NCBI RefSeq assembly: GCF_900113765.1
Contig: NZ_FOQO01000010.1
Coordinates: 248,001 to 312,000, forward strand
Source: Parapedobacter indicus
Lineage (GTDB): Bacteria; Bacteroidota; Bacteroidia; Sphingobacteriales; Sphingobacteriaceae
Length of the DNA: 64,000 bases
Reading direction: 5' to 3'
The translations under genes and the position numbers were made by a program. Each line of letters starts with the position of its first letter. Within the stretch, counting starts at the first letter, position 1. Below the pieces are notes generated by a model. That model made no database searches. It saw only the letters and a list, made by a program, of their open reading frames with translations, and was not told the origin of the DNA. Of the stretch, positions 28,128 to 37,051 are shown piece after piece.

Positions 28128-28748
28128 ATGATACGCCTAGGCATTATTGAAGACGACGAACAAATCAGGAATATGCTGGTTGATTTTTTCGAAGAGCAGC
28201 CTGGTTTTTCGTGTTTGCTTTCTGCACATTCGGTGGAAACATTTTTCGAGCAATGGAAAGAAGATATCTTTCTGGATATTATTCTTTCTGATATTGGCTT
28301 GCCCGGCGAATCAGGGATTAAAGGCGTGAAGCGTATTAAGAAACATGCGCCGAAGTGTGACGTGATTATGCTTACCGTTTATGACGACGCCAACCGCATA
28401 TTCCAGGCGTTGTGCAATGGCGCCTCAGGATACCTGCTTAAGCAAACGCCATTGCAAAAAATCAAAGAAGCCATTGTGGCACTCCATGAAGGCGGCGCAC
28501 CGATGTCGCCAGGCATCGCACGGAAGGTGGTGGAATATTTCAACCCCAAGGGCACGACCGATCTTTACGAGAAATTGACGCCGCGCGAGGCACAGGTGGT
28601 GGAAGCCATCGAGGAGGGGCTAACCAACAAAGAAGTGGCCATCCGGTTTGACATCTCCTTGGAAACGGTGAAATACCACATCAAGAACATCTACGAGAAA
28701 TTGCAGGTCAACAGCCGGCACGCGCTTATCAGCCGGAAATATAAATAA
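28128..28748 (+). CDS. NarL/FixJ-type response regulator 2
   Basis: A 206-residue protein from ATG 28128 (MIRLGIIEDDEQIRNMLVDF); the longer frame back to 28056 would include the regulatory element and is unlikely. The receiver domain has Glu8/Asp9/Asp10, phosphoacceptor Asp55 in LSDIGLPG and the GYLLKQ switch segment. The LuxR-type HTH (about 145-200) contains LTPREAQVVEAIEEGLTN and ETVKYHIKNIYEKL. It is probably the partner of the propeller kinase 68 bp upstream. The sequence GGAPMSPGIARKVVEYF parallels response regulator 1 (GGAPMSLSIAKMVVESF), so the two are paralogs. The same palindromic element lies before this gene and before adhesin 3, making adhesin 3 a likely target (inference). Confidence 0.93.
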   Translation: MIRLGIIEDDEQIRNMLVDFFEEQPGFSCLLSAHSVETFFEQWKEDIFLDIILSDIGLPGESGIKGVKRIKKHAPKCDVIMLTVYDDANRIFQALCNGASGYLLKQTPLQKIKEAIVALHEGGAPMSPGIARKVVEYFNPKGTTDLYEKLTPREAQVVEAIEEGLTNKEVAIRFDISLETVKYHIKNIYEKLQVNSRHALISRKYK

Positions 28749-29068
28749 ACGCTACCCCTCCTGCCACAGCCCCATCTGCCCGATATGTATACTTTTGCCG
28801 TATTGTTTTTCACTGGCGCTGTGTGGCAAGTCGACCTTGATATATCCTTCATTGCGTTTACATACGTGTGTGTTGCGTGCGGCAACACCCCGTTGCGGAC
28901 TGTTACCACTAACGCCACCGCATCGTTGGCGCGGGCAAGCGGCGTCTCCTTGCTGGAGAAATAAACCTCCAGCGTCTGCTCGGGTATAGCCGGTCTTCAC
29001 ACGTTTTGGGAATACCCCCCAAAAGAGGGGTGTTATTTTTAGTTGATTTGTTGTCAATTTGTAGCGCT
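28749..29068. other. Non-coding spacer between response regulator 2 and adhesin 3
   Basis: 320 bp with no convincing gene. It contains TACTTTTG at 28790-28797 (exact TAnnTTTG) with no start codon shortly after it, a GTTGC/GCAAC hairpin near 28873-28887, and a stem GCTGGAG (28952-28958) / CTCCAGC (28967-28973). A small RNA driven from 28790 is possible but unproven. The operator-like element at 29015 lies at its end. Confidence 0.4.
29015..29040 (+). promoter_or_regulatory. CCCCCCAAAAGAGGGG-TGTTATTTTT element upstream of adhesin 3
   Basis: CCCCCC (29015-29020), AAAAGA, GGGG (29027-29030), then TGTTATTTTT. A weak -7 box, TCAATTTG (29054-29061), follows after 23 bp, and the ATG is at 29069. Layout and spacing match those at 28080 and 17605. 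Confidence 0.55.
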
Positions 29069-32000
29069 ATGGAAAGATTTCTACCGACGCTATCCGCAAA
29101 ATCACTACGGCTATTCACGACGGTGCTGTTTGTGCTTTTGAGCGTTGTTGCGCTAGCACAACGACCATTTATTACCACCTGGCAGACGACTTCGGCCAAT
29201 GAAACGGTTACGATTCCGGTGAATCCGGACATAACGGGGTATAATTATACGGTAGAATGGGGCGATGGACATACATCGACAGCGCAAACTGGCGATGCCA
29301 GCCATACATACTCAACCCCAGACACCTATACCGTGTCCATCAGCGGAAATTTTCCGGCCATACGGCTTGGATCCTATGGTATCGATGTGACCGATAAGCT
29401 AATGAGTATCGAGCAGTGGGGCGATATCGCGTGGTCTTCTATGGAAGGTGCATTTTCGGGCGCAAGGTATATGGCGCTGAATGCAACCGATGCACCGGAT
29501 TTAAGTGGTGTGTCATCTTTGGCAAAAATGTTTATGGGCGCAGAAGCACTTAACGGCGACCTCAGTGGATGGGATGTTTCGGGTATAACCGACATGAGTA
29601 GCCTGTTCTATAGCGCATTCGCGTTCAATGGTAATATCAGCAACTGGGATGTGTCTAGTGTAACCAATATGAGGGGGATGTTCTGGCAAGCATCCGTATT
29701 CAACCAGGATATCGGCGGTTGGGATGTAGGTAACGTGACGGATATGTCGTATATGTTCTATCAAGCACCGGTCTTTAACCAGGACTTGAGCGGTTGGGAG
29801 GTATCACGCGTAACTACGATGAATAGCATGTTTTTCATTGCCCTTGATTTTGACCAGTCCTTGGGCAGTTGGGATATTTCCAATGTGACGGATATGGACG
29901 ACATGTTGCTCGCAACCGGTCTTTCTTCGACCAACTATGGTGCTACGCTGATTGGTTGGGCGGCACTGCCCACGGTGCCATCCAATATCACGCTGGATGC
30001 TTCGGACCAGGAGTATTGCCCAGGCACGGCAGCCGAAACAGCTAGGCAGGAGTTGGAGATGAAGGGGTGGAATATTATCGGCGACAATCCAGCTACCGAT
30101 TGCGAGGATGGCGGTGGGGTTATCACGCCTGGCGATCCGGGGAACTTCGTCACCACATGGCAGACAGCCTTTACAGGAACATCCGGCAATAATCAGATTA
30201 TCATCCCGACAGAAGGAAACGGCTATAATTATCACGTGTACTGGGAGAAGGTCGGTGACGCAGCCGTAAACGGAATGGCAACAGGGCTTACCGGCGATTA
30301 CACAATTACGTTTCCGGGTTCGGGTACGTACCGGGTGGAAATTGCGGGTGATTTTCCGCGGATTTATTTCGAGAATGAGGGGGATTGCAAAAAAATAATG
30401 ACCGTTGAGCAATGGGGCAACATCGCTTGGACTTCCATGGAAGGTGCTTTTTCAGGGGCTATCAACCTGACATTGCCTGCTTCGGATAAACCGGATTTGA
30501 GCCGTGTGACCAGTATGGCTAGGATGTTTGCCGGTGCAACGAAAATGAATGCGGATATTGGCGATTGGGACGTCTCCAATGTGACCAATATGGCCTCCAT
30601 GTTTGCGTATGCTCAAGCATTCAACCAAGATTTGAATAGCTGGGATGTGTCTCGTGTGACGAATATGCACCGGATGTTTTCCAATGCGTATGATTTTAAT
30701 GGCCCTATAGGCAACTGGAACGTTTCCGCCGTCGGCGATATGGGCAGGATGTTCGAATACGCTTCCGATTTTAACCAGGATATCGGAGACTGGAACATGA
30801 CCGCAACGCGTAACCTAGAGGGGATGTTCTTCGTGACACGGGCGTTCAATCAAGACATCGGCCAGTGGGATATGTCTAATCAGACCAGTTTGGCTAATCT
30901 GCTCAGTGGTGCACTCGAGTTCAACCAGGATATCGGTGGCTGGGACGTGTCGAGGGTTACGAACATGGATCACCTGTTTTCCGGAGCCGGTCCGTTCAAC
31001 CAGGATATTAGTGGGTGGGACGTTTCCCAAGTGACCAATATGGATTACCTGTTTTTTGGCCTAACGGATTTTGACCAAGACTTAAGCGGCTGGGACGTCT
31101 CCAAGGTAACCGGCATGGACAGGATGCTCGAAAATACCGGTCTTTCTGTCGCCAACTACGATGCACTGCTCGACAGTTGGGCTGCATTGCCCACCATTCA
31201 ATCGAACGTTAAGCTAGGTGCCCTGGGCTTGATTTATTGTGCGAGCGACGATGACCGGCAGAAACTGATTGATGATTTCGGTTGGGACATTACCGGCGAT
31301 CAAGCATGCCTCAGCATTCAACCCAGCACCGATAATATCCTTTACGTAGATATCAACGTGAATACCACGGCTGGCGGCTACAGCGGTGCCGGCGATAGTT
31401 GGGTAAACGCTATTCCGCAACTGGCTGATGCGTTGAAATGGGCGCGCGAGCAACACGACGAGGGAAGCGCCGGCTGGAGCGAAGGCGAGCCGCTACGGAT
31501 CTTTGTGGCCAGAGGAACATATTTGCCTTTATATAACGCGGCTGACGGCCAATATACCACCCACGGTGGTCGGGATAACAGCTTTGTGATGGTACCCGAT
31601 GTACAATTGTATGGTGGGTTTGATCCGGCTAATGGTATCGAGGCACTGGGGGATACGCGTATTCTGCCGGATAAGAACAGGGTTGGTGAAGGTAGCATCC
31701 TCAGCGGTGATTTTTTGGGCAACGATAATACCGACGACTTTGCTAATCATGCGGAGAATGCCTATCACGTGGTGATCGGTAGCGGTGAGGTAGGCACTAC
31801 ACGGGTCGATGGATTCGAGGTGACCGGTGGTAACGCAGATGGTGTTGACGCTGTCACCGTCAATGGAGAAGGTTTTCGGAGGGAAAATGGCGGGGGGGTG
31901 TATACTTATTTTTCATCTCCAACGCTAACCCGGACGAGCATTCATAACAACGCCGCTAAATGGGGCGCTGGAATGTACACGAATGAATCTTCCCCGATGC

Positions 32001-35000
32001 TAACTCATGTCAGTATTCGTGGCAATGGGGCCTATTCATGGGGTGGCGGGATCTATAGTCTTGAATCTTCGCCGAAGTTAATAAATGTCGGCATTTATGA
32101 TAACACGGCTAGTGATCGTGGCAGTGGTATTCTTCACGGTTCGGGAATAATGGAAGTCACCAATTCCACAATTGCGGGAAACGCCTCTAATGCAATTGAT
32201 CATTCTGGCGTTTTGAAGCTGAACAACACCCTTGTTTGGAACAATGATGAAGAGTTACGTGTTGCTTCCACAAACTCGCTAATTGAAGGGAACGCCAACA
32301 CGGACAACGGGAATATCGATGCCACGGGCCTTACGGCTACTGATATTTTTGTTGATCCTGAACAGGGTGATTATACGCTGAAAGCCATTAGCCCAGTTAT
32401 CAATGCGGGCAGCAATGCTGTATACACCGATGCTGGTGGAAACCTGGCGGGTGACCTCGACTTGGGCGGCAATCCGAGGGTATTTGCGGGTATCCCTGAA
32501 CCGGATAGGATTGATGTAGGCGCATACGAGTTCCAGGGGGAACCGGTCGCCAAGCAAATACATGTGGAAACCTGGACAGGCACAACCATTACCCTCGATG
32601 TCATATTAAGTGATGCTATCCAACAGGTCAAACATAAGATTGAGGATGAAATCGATATTCCCACGGAGCAACAAATGTTGTTTTTCGATGGTGTGCAACT
32701 GGAGGATGGTAGAACCCTGGAAGATTACGATATTGCGTACGGAAGTACGCTCCGGCTCGACAGAGCAATCATCCCCGACGAAAACAACATCCTCTACGTA
32801 AACATCCACGTGGATACCGAAACCGCAGGTTACACGGGTGTGGGCGACAACTGGGCCAACGCGGTTCCCGAACTGGCCGATGCGCTTAAATGGGCACGTG
32901 AGCAGCACGATGGAGGAAGTCCCGGTTGGACGGAGACTGAGCCGCTACGGATCTTTGTGGCAAAAGGAACCTATTTGCCTTTATATAGCGCTGCCGACGG
33001 TCAGTATACCACCGATGGCGGCCGGGATAACAGTTTCGTACTGGTACCCGATGTGCAAGTATATGGTGGGTTTGACCCTTCTGCGGGAGTTGAAACCTTG
33101 GAAGATGCGCGTATCTTGCCAACGATGAATGGCCTGGAACGGGGTAGTATACTAAGCGGCGATTTCAGCGGCAACGACCATACGGATAATTATGATAACC
33201 ATGCCGAGAATGCCCATCACGTAACGATTGCCGCTGGAGATGTAGGTAATGCGCTTATGGACGGATTTACGGTAACCGGTGGCTACGCATCCGGTAATAC
33301 GTCGGGCCCGTCCGTAATGGGACAGACCGTTTATCGGTTTTTTGGTGGCGGGACGTATGTCGTCACTTCATCGCCTCAATTTACCCATATGGCATGGTTT
33401 AATAATTTGGGCGAATGGGGAGGCGGATTGTTCAATACGGTTTCCCTCTTGACACAAACCAGTTTACCGAAGTTATCCAACGTGACGTTCTATCGGAACA
33501 TGGCCCCCGGAGGAGGAGGAGGTATACGTAATTTTGGCGGGTCTATTGACATCAATCAGGCCGTATTCGCAAACAATGGAGCCGGATTGGTTGAAGACGG
33601 AACATCTTCCGGTCCGGGTGGTGGGATACACAGCAGTGGTGATGGTACATCGTTGTCCGTAACCAATGCCACGTTCTACCGAAACTGGATCGTTGGGGTT
33701 TTTATCCCCCAGTTCGATGGGGGTGCAATATATGTGGAGCGGACCTCGACCCTGTTGAACAACGTGGTGATATGGGGGAATGAAGTGGAAGGCGACCCGG
33801 CTGATCCATCCGCGTCTATATCGGTATCCACATTGGGAGCCGATGTAACCGTCGCCAATAGCTTGGTCGCTCATTCGGGCGGCAGCGCGAACTGGAATAA
33901 TGCAATGGGCATCCTGGACGGAGGCGGTAACATCGACACCGACCCGTTATTCGTCAGCACCACACCCGGCGAAGCTGGCTACCTGCAATTAAGTGCCTGC
34001 AGCCCGGCCATCAGTGTAGGCAGTAACCAAGCTTACGTGGATGCGGGCGGAGACCTGGCAAACGACTTCGACCTGGGGGGCAATCCGCGGGTGTATAATC
34101 TAGCGGGGGCCGGCGTGATTGATATGGGGGCCTACGAATATCAGGGCGAGCGCGTTTTTGTTCAGTCATTGGCCATGCCGGATGCCGTGAAGGTTGCCTA
34201 TGGTACCTTGTTGGAAGATGTAGAAGGCTTGCCCACCGCTGTTACCGCTACGCTGAGTAACGATACGGACGTGTCCATTCCATTGGACGGCAATTTAGTA
34301 AACTGGACATTGAGCAGTCCGACCGGAGGCGCATACGATGGTAATGTAGCAGGTACCTATGTATTTACCGTGCCGCTGTTGATACCGGAAACGGAATGCT
34401 ATCTCAATCCCGAAAACCTACAAGCGGAGGTCGCCATCGTGGTGGCAAAGAGTACGCCGGTATTGACTGCTTTATGGAATGGTGCTTCGATTGACGTAGA
34501 TGAAGGGCTTTCACTGACCTATGGGAACGTTGGGGAACTGGTTCTTCGTACGACTGATCCAGGTGGTCAGCTTACCTATGCCTTCAGCGATGACGACCCA
34601 CCGGTGCTAGACTTGGCGGATCTTAGCGCTGTATTGGTACAACAAGCTGGAACGGCTACACTGACGATTGAACAGGAGGAAACGGATAATTTCGAGGCAG
34701 CTGCTATTGAATTTGCGGTTACTGTCGCGCAGAAGCCGATTGTTATCGTGGCTGCAGCCGATCAGGGCAAGGTGTATGGCGCGGACGAACCGGCGGTATA
34801 TGGCTACGCACTGGCTGAGGGAGATGTATTGGCGTTTGATGACGAATTGACGGATATTGTTTCAACGGCAAGGCGTGAAGCCGGTGAGCATGTAGGTGCT
34901 TATGATATCGAACTGGAGTTTGAGGGTATACAAGCGAATAACTATGTCATTACGTTTAACGCCGTTAATAATGCCTTTGTAATCACGCCTTTGGAAATAA

Positions 35001-36922
35001 CAGCAACTGCGGCTGACAAAACCAAAGTGTTCGGTACGAACGACCCGACATTGACCTTTACGTTCACGCCAGAGTTGATCGGCAGCGATGCCTTTACCGG
35101 TGGGCTTGACCGTGAAGAAGGGGAGAACGTAGGTGCTTACGCCATCACGCAGGGCAACCTGGCATTGGACGATAATTACGAAATCGAATTCCAGGAAGGC
35201 ACACTAACGATTATATCCGCTGATTATGAAGGTGTTGAATTCCACAGTAGGTCATTTGTCTATGACGGCACGGAACACGTGCTTGAACTGACGGGCGAAC
35301 TGCCGGAAGGGGTAACCGTAACTTATGAAATCGATGGCGAAACAGGTAACGGGGCTACAAATGCGGGTACCTATGAAATTACCGCGCAGATTGACGGCGG
35401 AGCGAATTACGAAGATGGTGAACTGACAGCCACGCTGACCATCATTCCTGGGCAAATCACCGGCATTTCATTCAACAATACATCATCTACCTATGATGGC
35501 ACCGAACACAGGCTTACTCTCGCTGGTGAACTGCCAGCGGGAGCCTCGGTGACCTATGAAATCGACGGAGAGCCGCGCAACAGGGCAATAGATGCTGGTA
35601 CGTATGAAGTGACTGCCCAAATCGATGGCGGATACAATTACGAAGATATGGAACTGACGGCCAAGATGACCATTACGCCACTGGAAATCACGGTGACGGC
35701 AAATGACCGTACAAAAGTCTTACGTGCAGACGACCCGGCATTGACATACACATTTACACCGGCACTGATTGCTGACGATGCGTTTACTGGCAATCTCGAC
35801 CGCGAGGAAGGGGAGAACGTGGGCGACTACGCCATCGGCCGGGGAAACCTATCGCTGGGCGATAATTACACGATCACATTCGAACCCGGGATACTGACGA
35901 TTACGTCGGGGACCATTACCGGAATCGTATTCGAAAACGCTTCATTTACCTATGATGGCACCGAACATAGGCTTTCCCTTGTCGGCGAACTGCCAGCAGG
36001 AGCCTCGGCGACCTATGAAAATAATGGTCGCACGGACGTGGGCAGCCAAACGGTCAAAGCGATCATCGATGGTGGCGGAAGTTACCTGGGTGAAGTGTTG
36101 GAGGCCACACTGACGGTACTTCCGGCTACACGCACCCTCGATTTTCCGAAACTGCCCGAGAAGACATACGGCGACGCAGCCTTCAAGGCAGGTGCGACGG
36201 TAAGCAGCGGCGAAGTGATCAGCTATACGAGCGGTAACCGCGATGTGGCCGAAGTGACGGCCGACGGTGAGATAACCATCACGGGTGCGGGTGAAACTAC
36301 GATTACGGCAACGGTGCCAGAGAATGCGAACTACAGCAGCCGGCCGCAGGAGCGCCAAACGTTGACAGTGCGCAAGGCAAGCCAAGCCATCACATTGAGG
36401 GGCCCGGCTGAGGCGGACCGCGACGCGGGCAGCATCGCTTTGACGGCATCGAGCACGAGTGAGTTGCCGGTAACGCTGACCGCCGATAACGCCGAGGTGG
36501 CCACGTTGGAAGGTGCCGCATTGAATATCCTTCGCCTGGGGCGGGTCACCATTACAGCTACGCAGACGGGCGATGCCAACCATGAAGCGGCAGAACCGGT
36601 GACATTGACCATCCGGGTGATAGATCCAACATCCAGCCTGCCGGTACGTGTGCATCCGGTGATATCGCCCAATGGCGACGGCATCAACGAGTTCCTGATG
36701 ATTGAGGCGGTAACGGACTATCCCGAAAATCGAATGACGATCTTCAACCGGAACGGAACCTTGCTGTGGGAAGCCCGTGGCAATGACAATAACCGGGTAG
36801 CCTTCCGGGGGATCAGCACAGGACAACAGCTATTACCGGCTGGTACGTATTTTTACATCGTGGAGGTAAAAGATGGAAATACATGGAAGCATAAGAAGGG
36901 GTATTTTGTGTTGAGGTATTGA
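29069..36922 (+). CDS. Giant type IX secreted adhesin 3 with BspA-like repeats and an embedded ubiquitin-like domain
   Basis: A 2617-residue protein from ATG 29069 (MERFLPTLSAKSLRLFTTVLFVLLS signal peptide, cleaved near ALAQ). Two copies of a PKD-like segment, each followed by BspA/DUF285-type 26-residue repeats (FNQDIGGWDVSRVTNMDHLF type; about 145-290 and 470-700), form the N-terminal part. Two beta-helix modules of the NILYV-ADALKWA type (31320-32540 and 32770-34150) flank a ubiquitin-like domain (residues 1162-1230). MBG and YDG-like modules follow, and a CHU_C type B sorting domain closes the protein (about 2526-2617). It should be a Sec- and type IX-exported surface protein. A PorP/SprF gene lies 129 bp downstream. 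The regulator gene and a shared operator-like element lie upstream. Confidence 0.92.
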   Translation: MERFLPTLSAKSLRLFTTVLFVLLSVVALAQRPFITTWQTTSANETVTIPVNPDITGYNYTVEWGDGHTSTAQTGDASHTYSTPDTYTVSISGNFPAIRLGSYGIDVTDKLMSIEQWGDIAWSSMEGAFSGARYMALNATDAPDLSGVSSLAKMFMGAEALNGDLSGWDVSGITDMSSLFYSAFAFNGNISNWDVSSVTNMRGMFWQASVFNQDIGGWDVGNVTDMSYMFYQAPVFNQDLSGWEVSRVTTMNSMFFIALDFDQSLGSWDISNVTDMDDMLLATGLSSTNYGATLIGWAALPTVPSNITLDASDQEYCPGTAAETARQELEMKGWNIIGDNPATDCEDGGGVITPGDPGNFVTTWQTAFTGTSGNNQIIIPTEGNGYNYHVYWEKVGDAAVNGMATGLTGDYTITFPGSGTYRVEIAGDFPRIYFENEGDCKKIMTVEQWGNIAWTSMEGAFSGAINLTLPASDKPDLSRVTSMARMFAGATKMNADIGDWDVSNVTNMASMFAYAQAFNQDLNSWDVSRVTNMHRMFSNAYDFNGPIGNWNVSAVGDMGRMFEYASDFNQDIGDWNMTATRNLEGMFFVTRAFNQDIGQWDMSNQTSLANLLSGALEFNQDIGGWDVSRVTNMDHLFSGAGPFNQDISGWDVSQVTNMDYLFFGLTDFDQDLSGWDVSKVTGMDRMLENTGLSVANYDALLDSWAALPTIQSNVKLGALGLIYCASDDDRQKLIDDFGWDITGDQACLSIQPSTDNILYVDINVNTTAGGYSGAGDSWVNAIPQLADALKWAREQHDEGSAGWSEGEPLRIFVARGTYLPLYNAADGQYTTHGGRDNSFVMVPDVQLYGGFDPANGIEALGDTRILPDKNRVGEGSILSGDFLGNDNTDDFANHAENAYHVVIGSGEVGTTRVDGFEVTGGNADGVDAVTVNGEGFRRENGGGVYTYFSSPTLTRTSIHNNAAKWGAGMYTNESSPMLTHVSIRGNGAYSWGGGIYSLESSPKLINVGIYDNTASDRGSGILHGSGIMEVTNSTIAGNASNAIDHSGVLKLNNTLVWNNDEELRVASTNSLIEGNANTDNGNIDATGLTATDIFVDPEQGDYTLKAISPVINAGSNAVYTDAGGNLAGDLDLGGNPRVFAGIPEPDRIDVGAYEFQGEPVAKQIHVETWTGTTITLDVILSDAIQQVKHKIEDEIDIPTEQQMLFFDGVQLEDGRTLEDYDIAYGSTLRLDRAIIPDENNILYVNIHVDTETAGYTGVGDNWANAVPELADALKWAREQHDGGSPGWTETEPLRIFVAKGTYLPLYSAADGQYTTDGGRDNSFVLVPDVQVYGGFDPSAGVETLEDARILPTMNGLERGSILSGDFSGNDHTDNYDNHAENAHHVTIAAGDVGNALMDGFTVTGGYASGNTSGPSVMGQTVYRFFGGGTYVVTSSPQFTHMAWFNNLGEWGGGLFNTVSLLTQTSLPKLSNVTFYRNMAPGGGGGIRNFGGSIDINQAVFANNGAGLVEDGTSSGPGGGIHSSGDGTSLSVTNATFYRNWIVGVFIPQFDGGAIYVERTSTLLNNVVIWGNEVEGDPADPSASISVSTLGADVTVANSLVAHSGGSANWNNAMGILDGGGNIDTDPLFVSTTPGEAGYLQLSACSPAISVGSNQAYVDAGGDLANDFDLGGNPRVYNLAGAGVIDMGAYEYQGERVFVQSLAMPDAVKVAYGTLLEDVEGLPTAVTATLSNDTDVSIPLDGNLVNWTLSSPTGGAYDGNVAGTYVFTVPLLIPETECYLNPENLQAEVAIVVAKSTPVLTALWNGASIDVDEGLSLTYGNVGELVLRTTDPGGQLTYAFSDDDPPVLDLADLSAVLVQQAGTATLTIEQEETDNFEAAAIEFAVTVAQKPIVIVAAADQGKVYGADEPAVYGYALAEGDVLAFDDELTDIVSTARREAGEHVGAYDIELEFEGIQANNYVITFNAVNNAFVITPLEITATAADKTKVFGTNDPTLTFTFTPELIGSDAFTGGLDREEGENVGAYAITQGNLALDDNYEIEFQEGTLTIISADYEGVEFHSRSFVYDGTEHVLELTGELPEGVTVTYEIDGETGNGATNAGTYEITAQIDGGANYEDGELTATLTIIPGQITGISFNNTSSTYDGTEHRLTLAGELPAGASVTYEIDGEPRNRAIDAGTYEVTAQIDGGYNYEDMELTAKMTITPLEITVTANDRTKVLRADDPALTYTFTPALIADDAFTGNLDREEGENVGDYAIGRGNLSLGDNYTITFEPGILTITSGTITGIVFENASFTYDGTEHRLSLVGELPAGASATYENNGRTDVGSQTVKAIIDGGGSYLGEVLEATLTVLPATRTLDFPKLPEKTYGDAAFKAGATVSSGEVISYTSGNRDVAEVTADGEITITGAGETTITATVPENANYSSRPQERQTLTVRKASQAITLRGPAEADRDAGSIALTASSTSELPVTLTADNAEVATLEGAALNILRLGRVTITATQTGDANHEAAEPVTLTIRVIDPTSSLPVRVHPVISPNGDGINEFLMIEAVTDYPENRMTIFNRNGTLLWEARGNDNNRVAFRGISTGQQLLPAGTYFYIVEVKDGNTWKHKKGYFVLRY
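32552..32758 (+). other. Ubiquitin-like domain inside adhesin 3 (residues 1162-1230)
   Basis: The segment aligns without gaps to eukaryotic ubiquitin positions 1-69. By eye, 41 of 68 positions (2-69) are identical, including TITL (12-15), VKxKI (26-30), IPxxQQ (36-41) and QLEDGRTLxDYxI (49-61). Lys27 and Lys29 are kept, but positions 6, 11, 33, 48 and 63 are not Lys. The hydrophobic patch is altered (8 Trp, 44 Phe, 70 Asp), and no Gly-Gly tail is present because the chain continues into the next beta-helix module. It therefore looks like a structural or mimicry domain, not a conjugatable modifier. Confidence 0.9.
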
Positions 36923-36956
36923 TGATTTGTCGATTTGAAGAAGAAACACGGATGTC

Positions 36957-37033
36957 GTCTGAGCCGAGACAAGTTGAACATATTAAAGCAAATGGAGCGA
37001 AGCGACATCCCGATGAGCCGAGTGAAATCGGGA
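36957..37033. repeat. REP-like palindromic element between adhesin 3 and PorP/SprF 2
   Basis: GGATGTCG (near 36952-36959) is mirrored by CGACATCC (near 37003-37011). GAGCCGAG occurs twice (near 36961 and 37015), and CCCGAT/ATCGGG forms a stem around the second copy. Such nested palindromes are typical of REP/BIME-type elements. It is open in frame with the downstream gene but is not expected to be translated. Confidence 0.45.
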
Positions 37034-37051
37034 AAGCAAAGTAATAATGAA

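Noticed and set aside
28752..29057. 101-residue minus-strand frame between response regulator 2 and adhesin 3
   Set aside because: It runs through the operator-like element and adhesin 3 promoter, has no recognisable domain and no start signal.
32552..32758. A functional conjugating ubiquitin
   Set aside because: There is no Gly-Gly tail, Lys48 and Lys63 are absent, and no E1/E2/E3-like or JAB-linked ubiquitin operon is adjacent; radC at 51934 is a common housekeeping gene and is not linked to it.
36935..37051. N-terminal extension of PorP/SprF 2
   Set aside because: The 39 extra residues are encoded by a palindromic element, are highly charged, and precede a perfect signal peptide starting at 37052.
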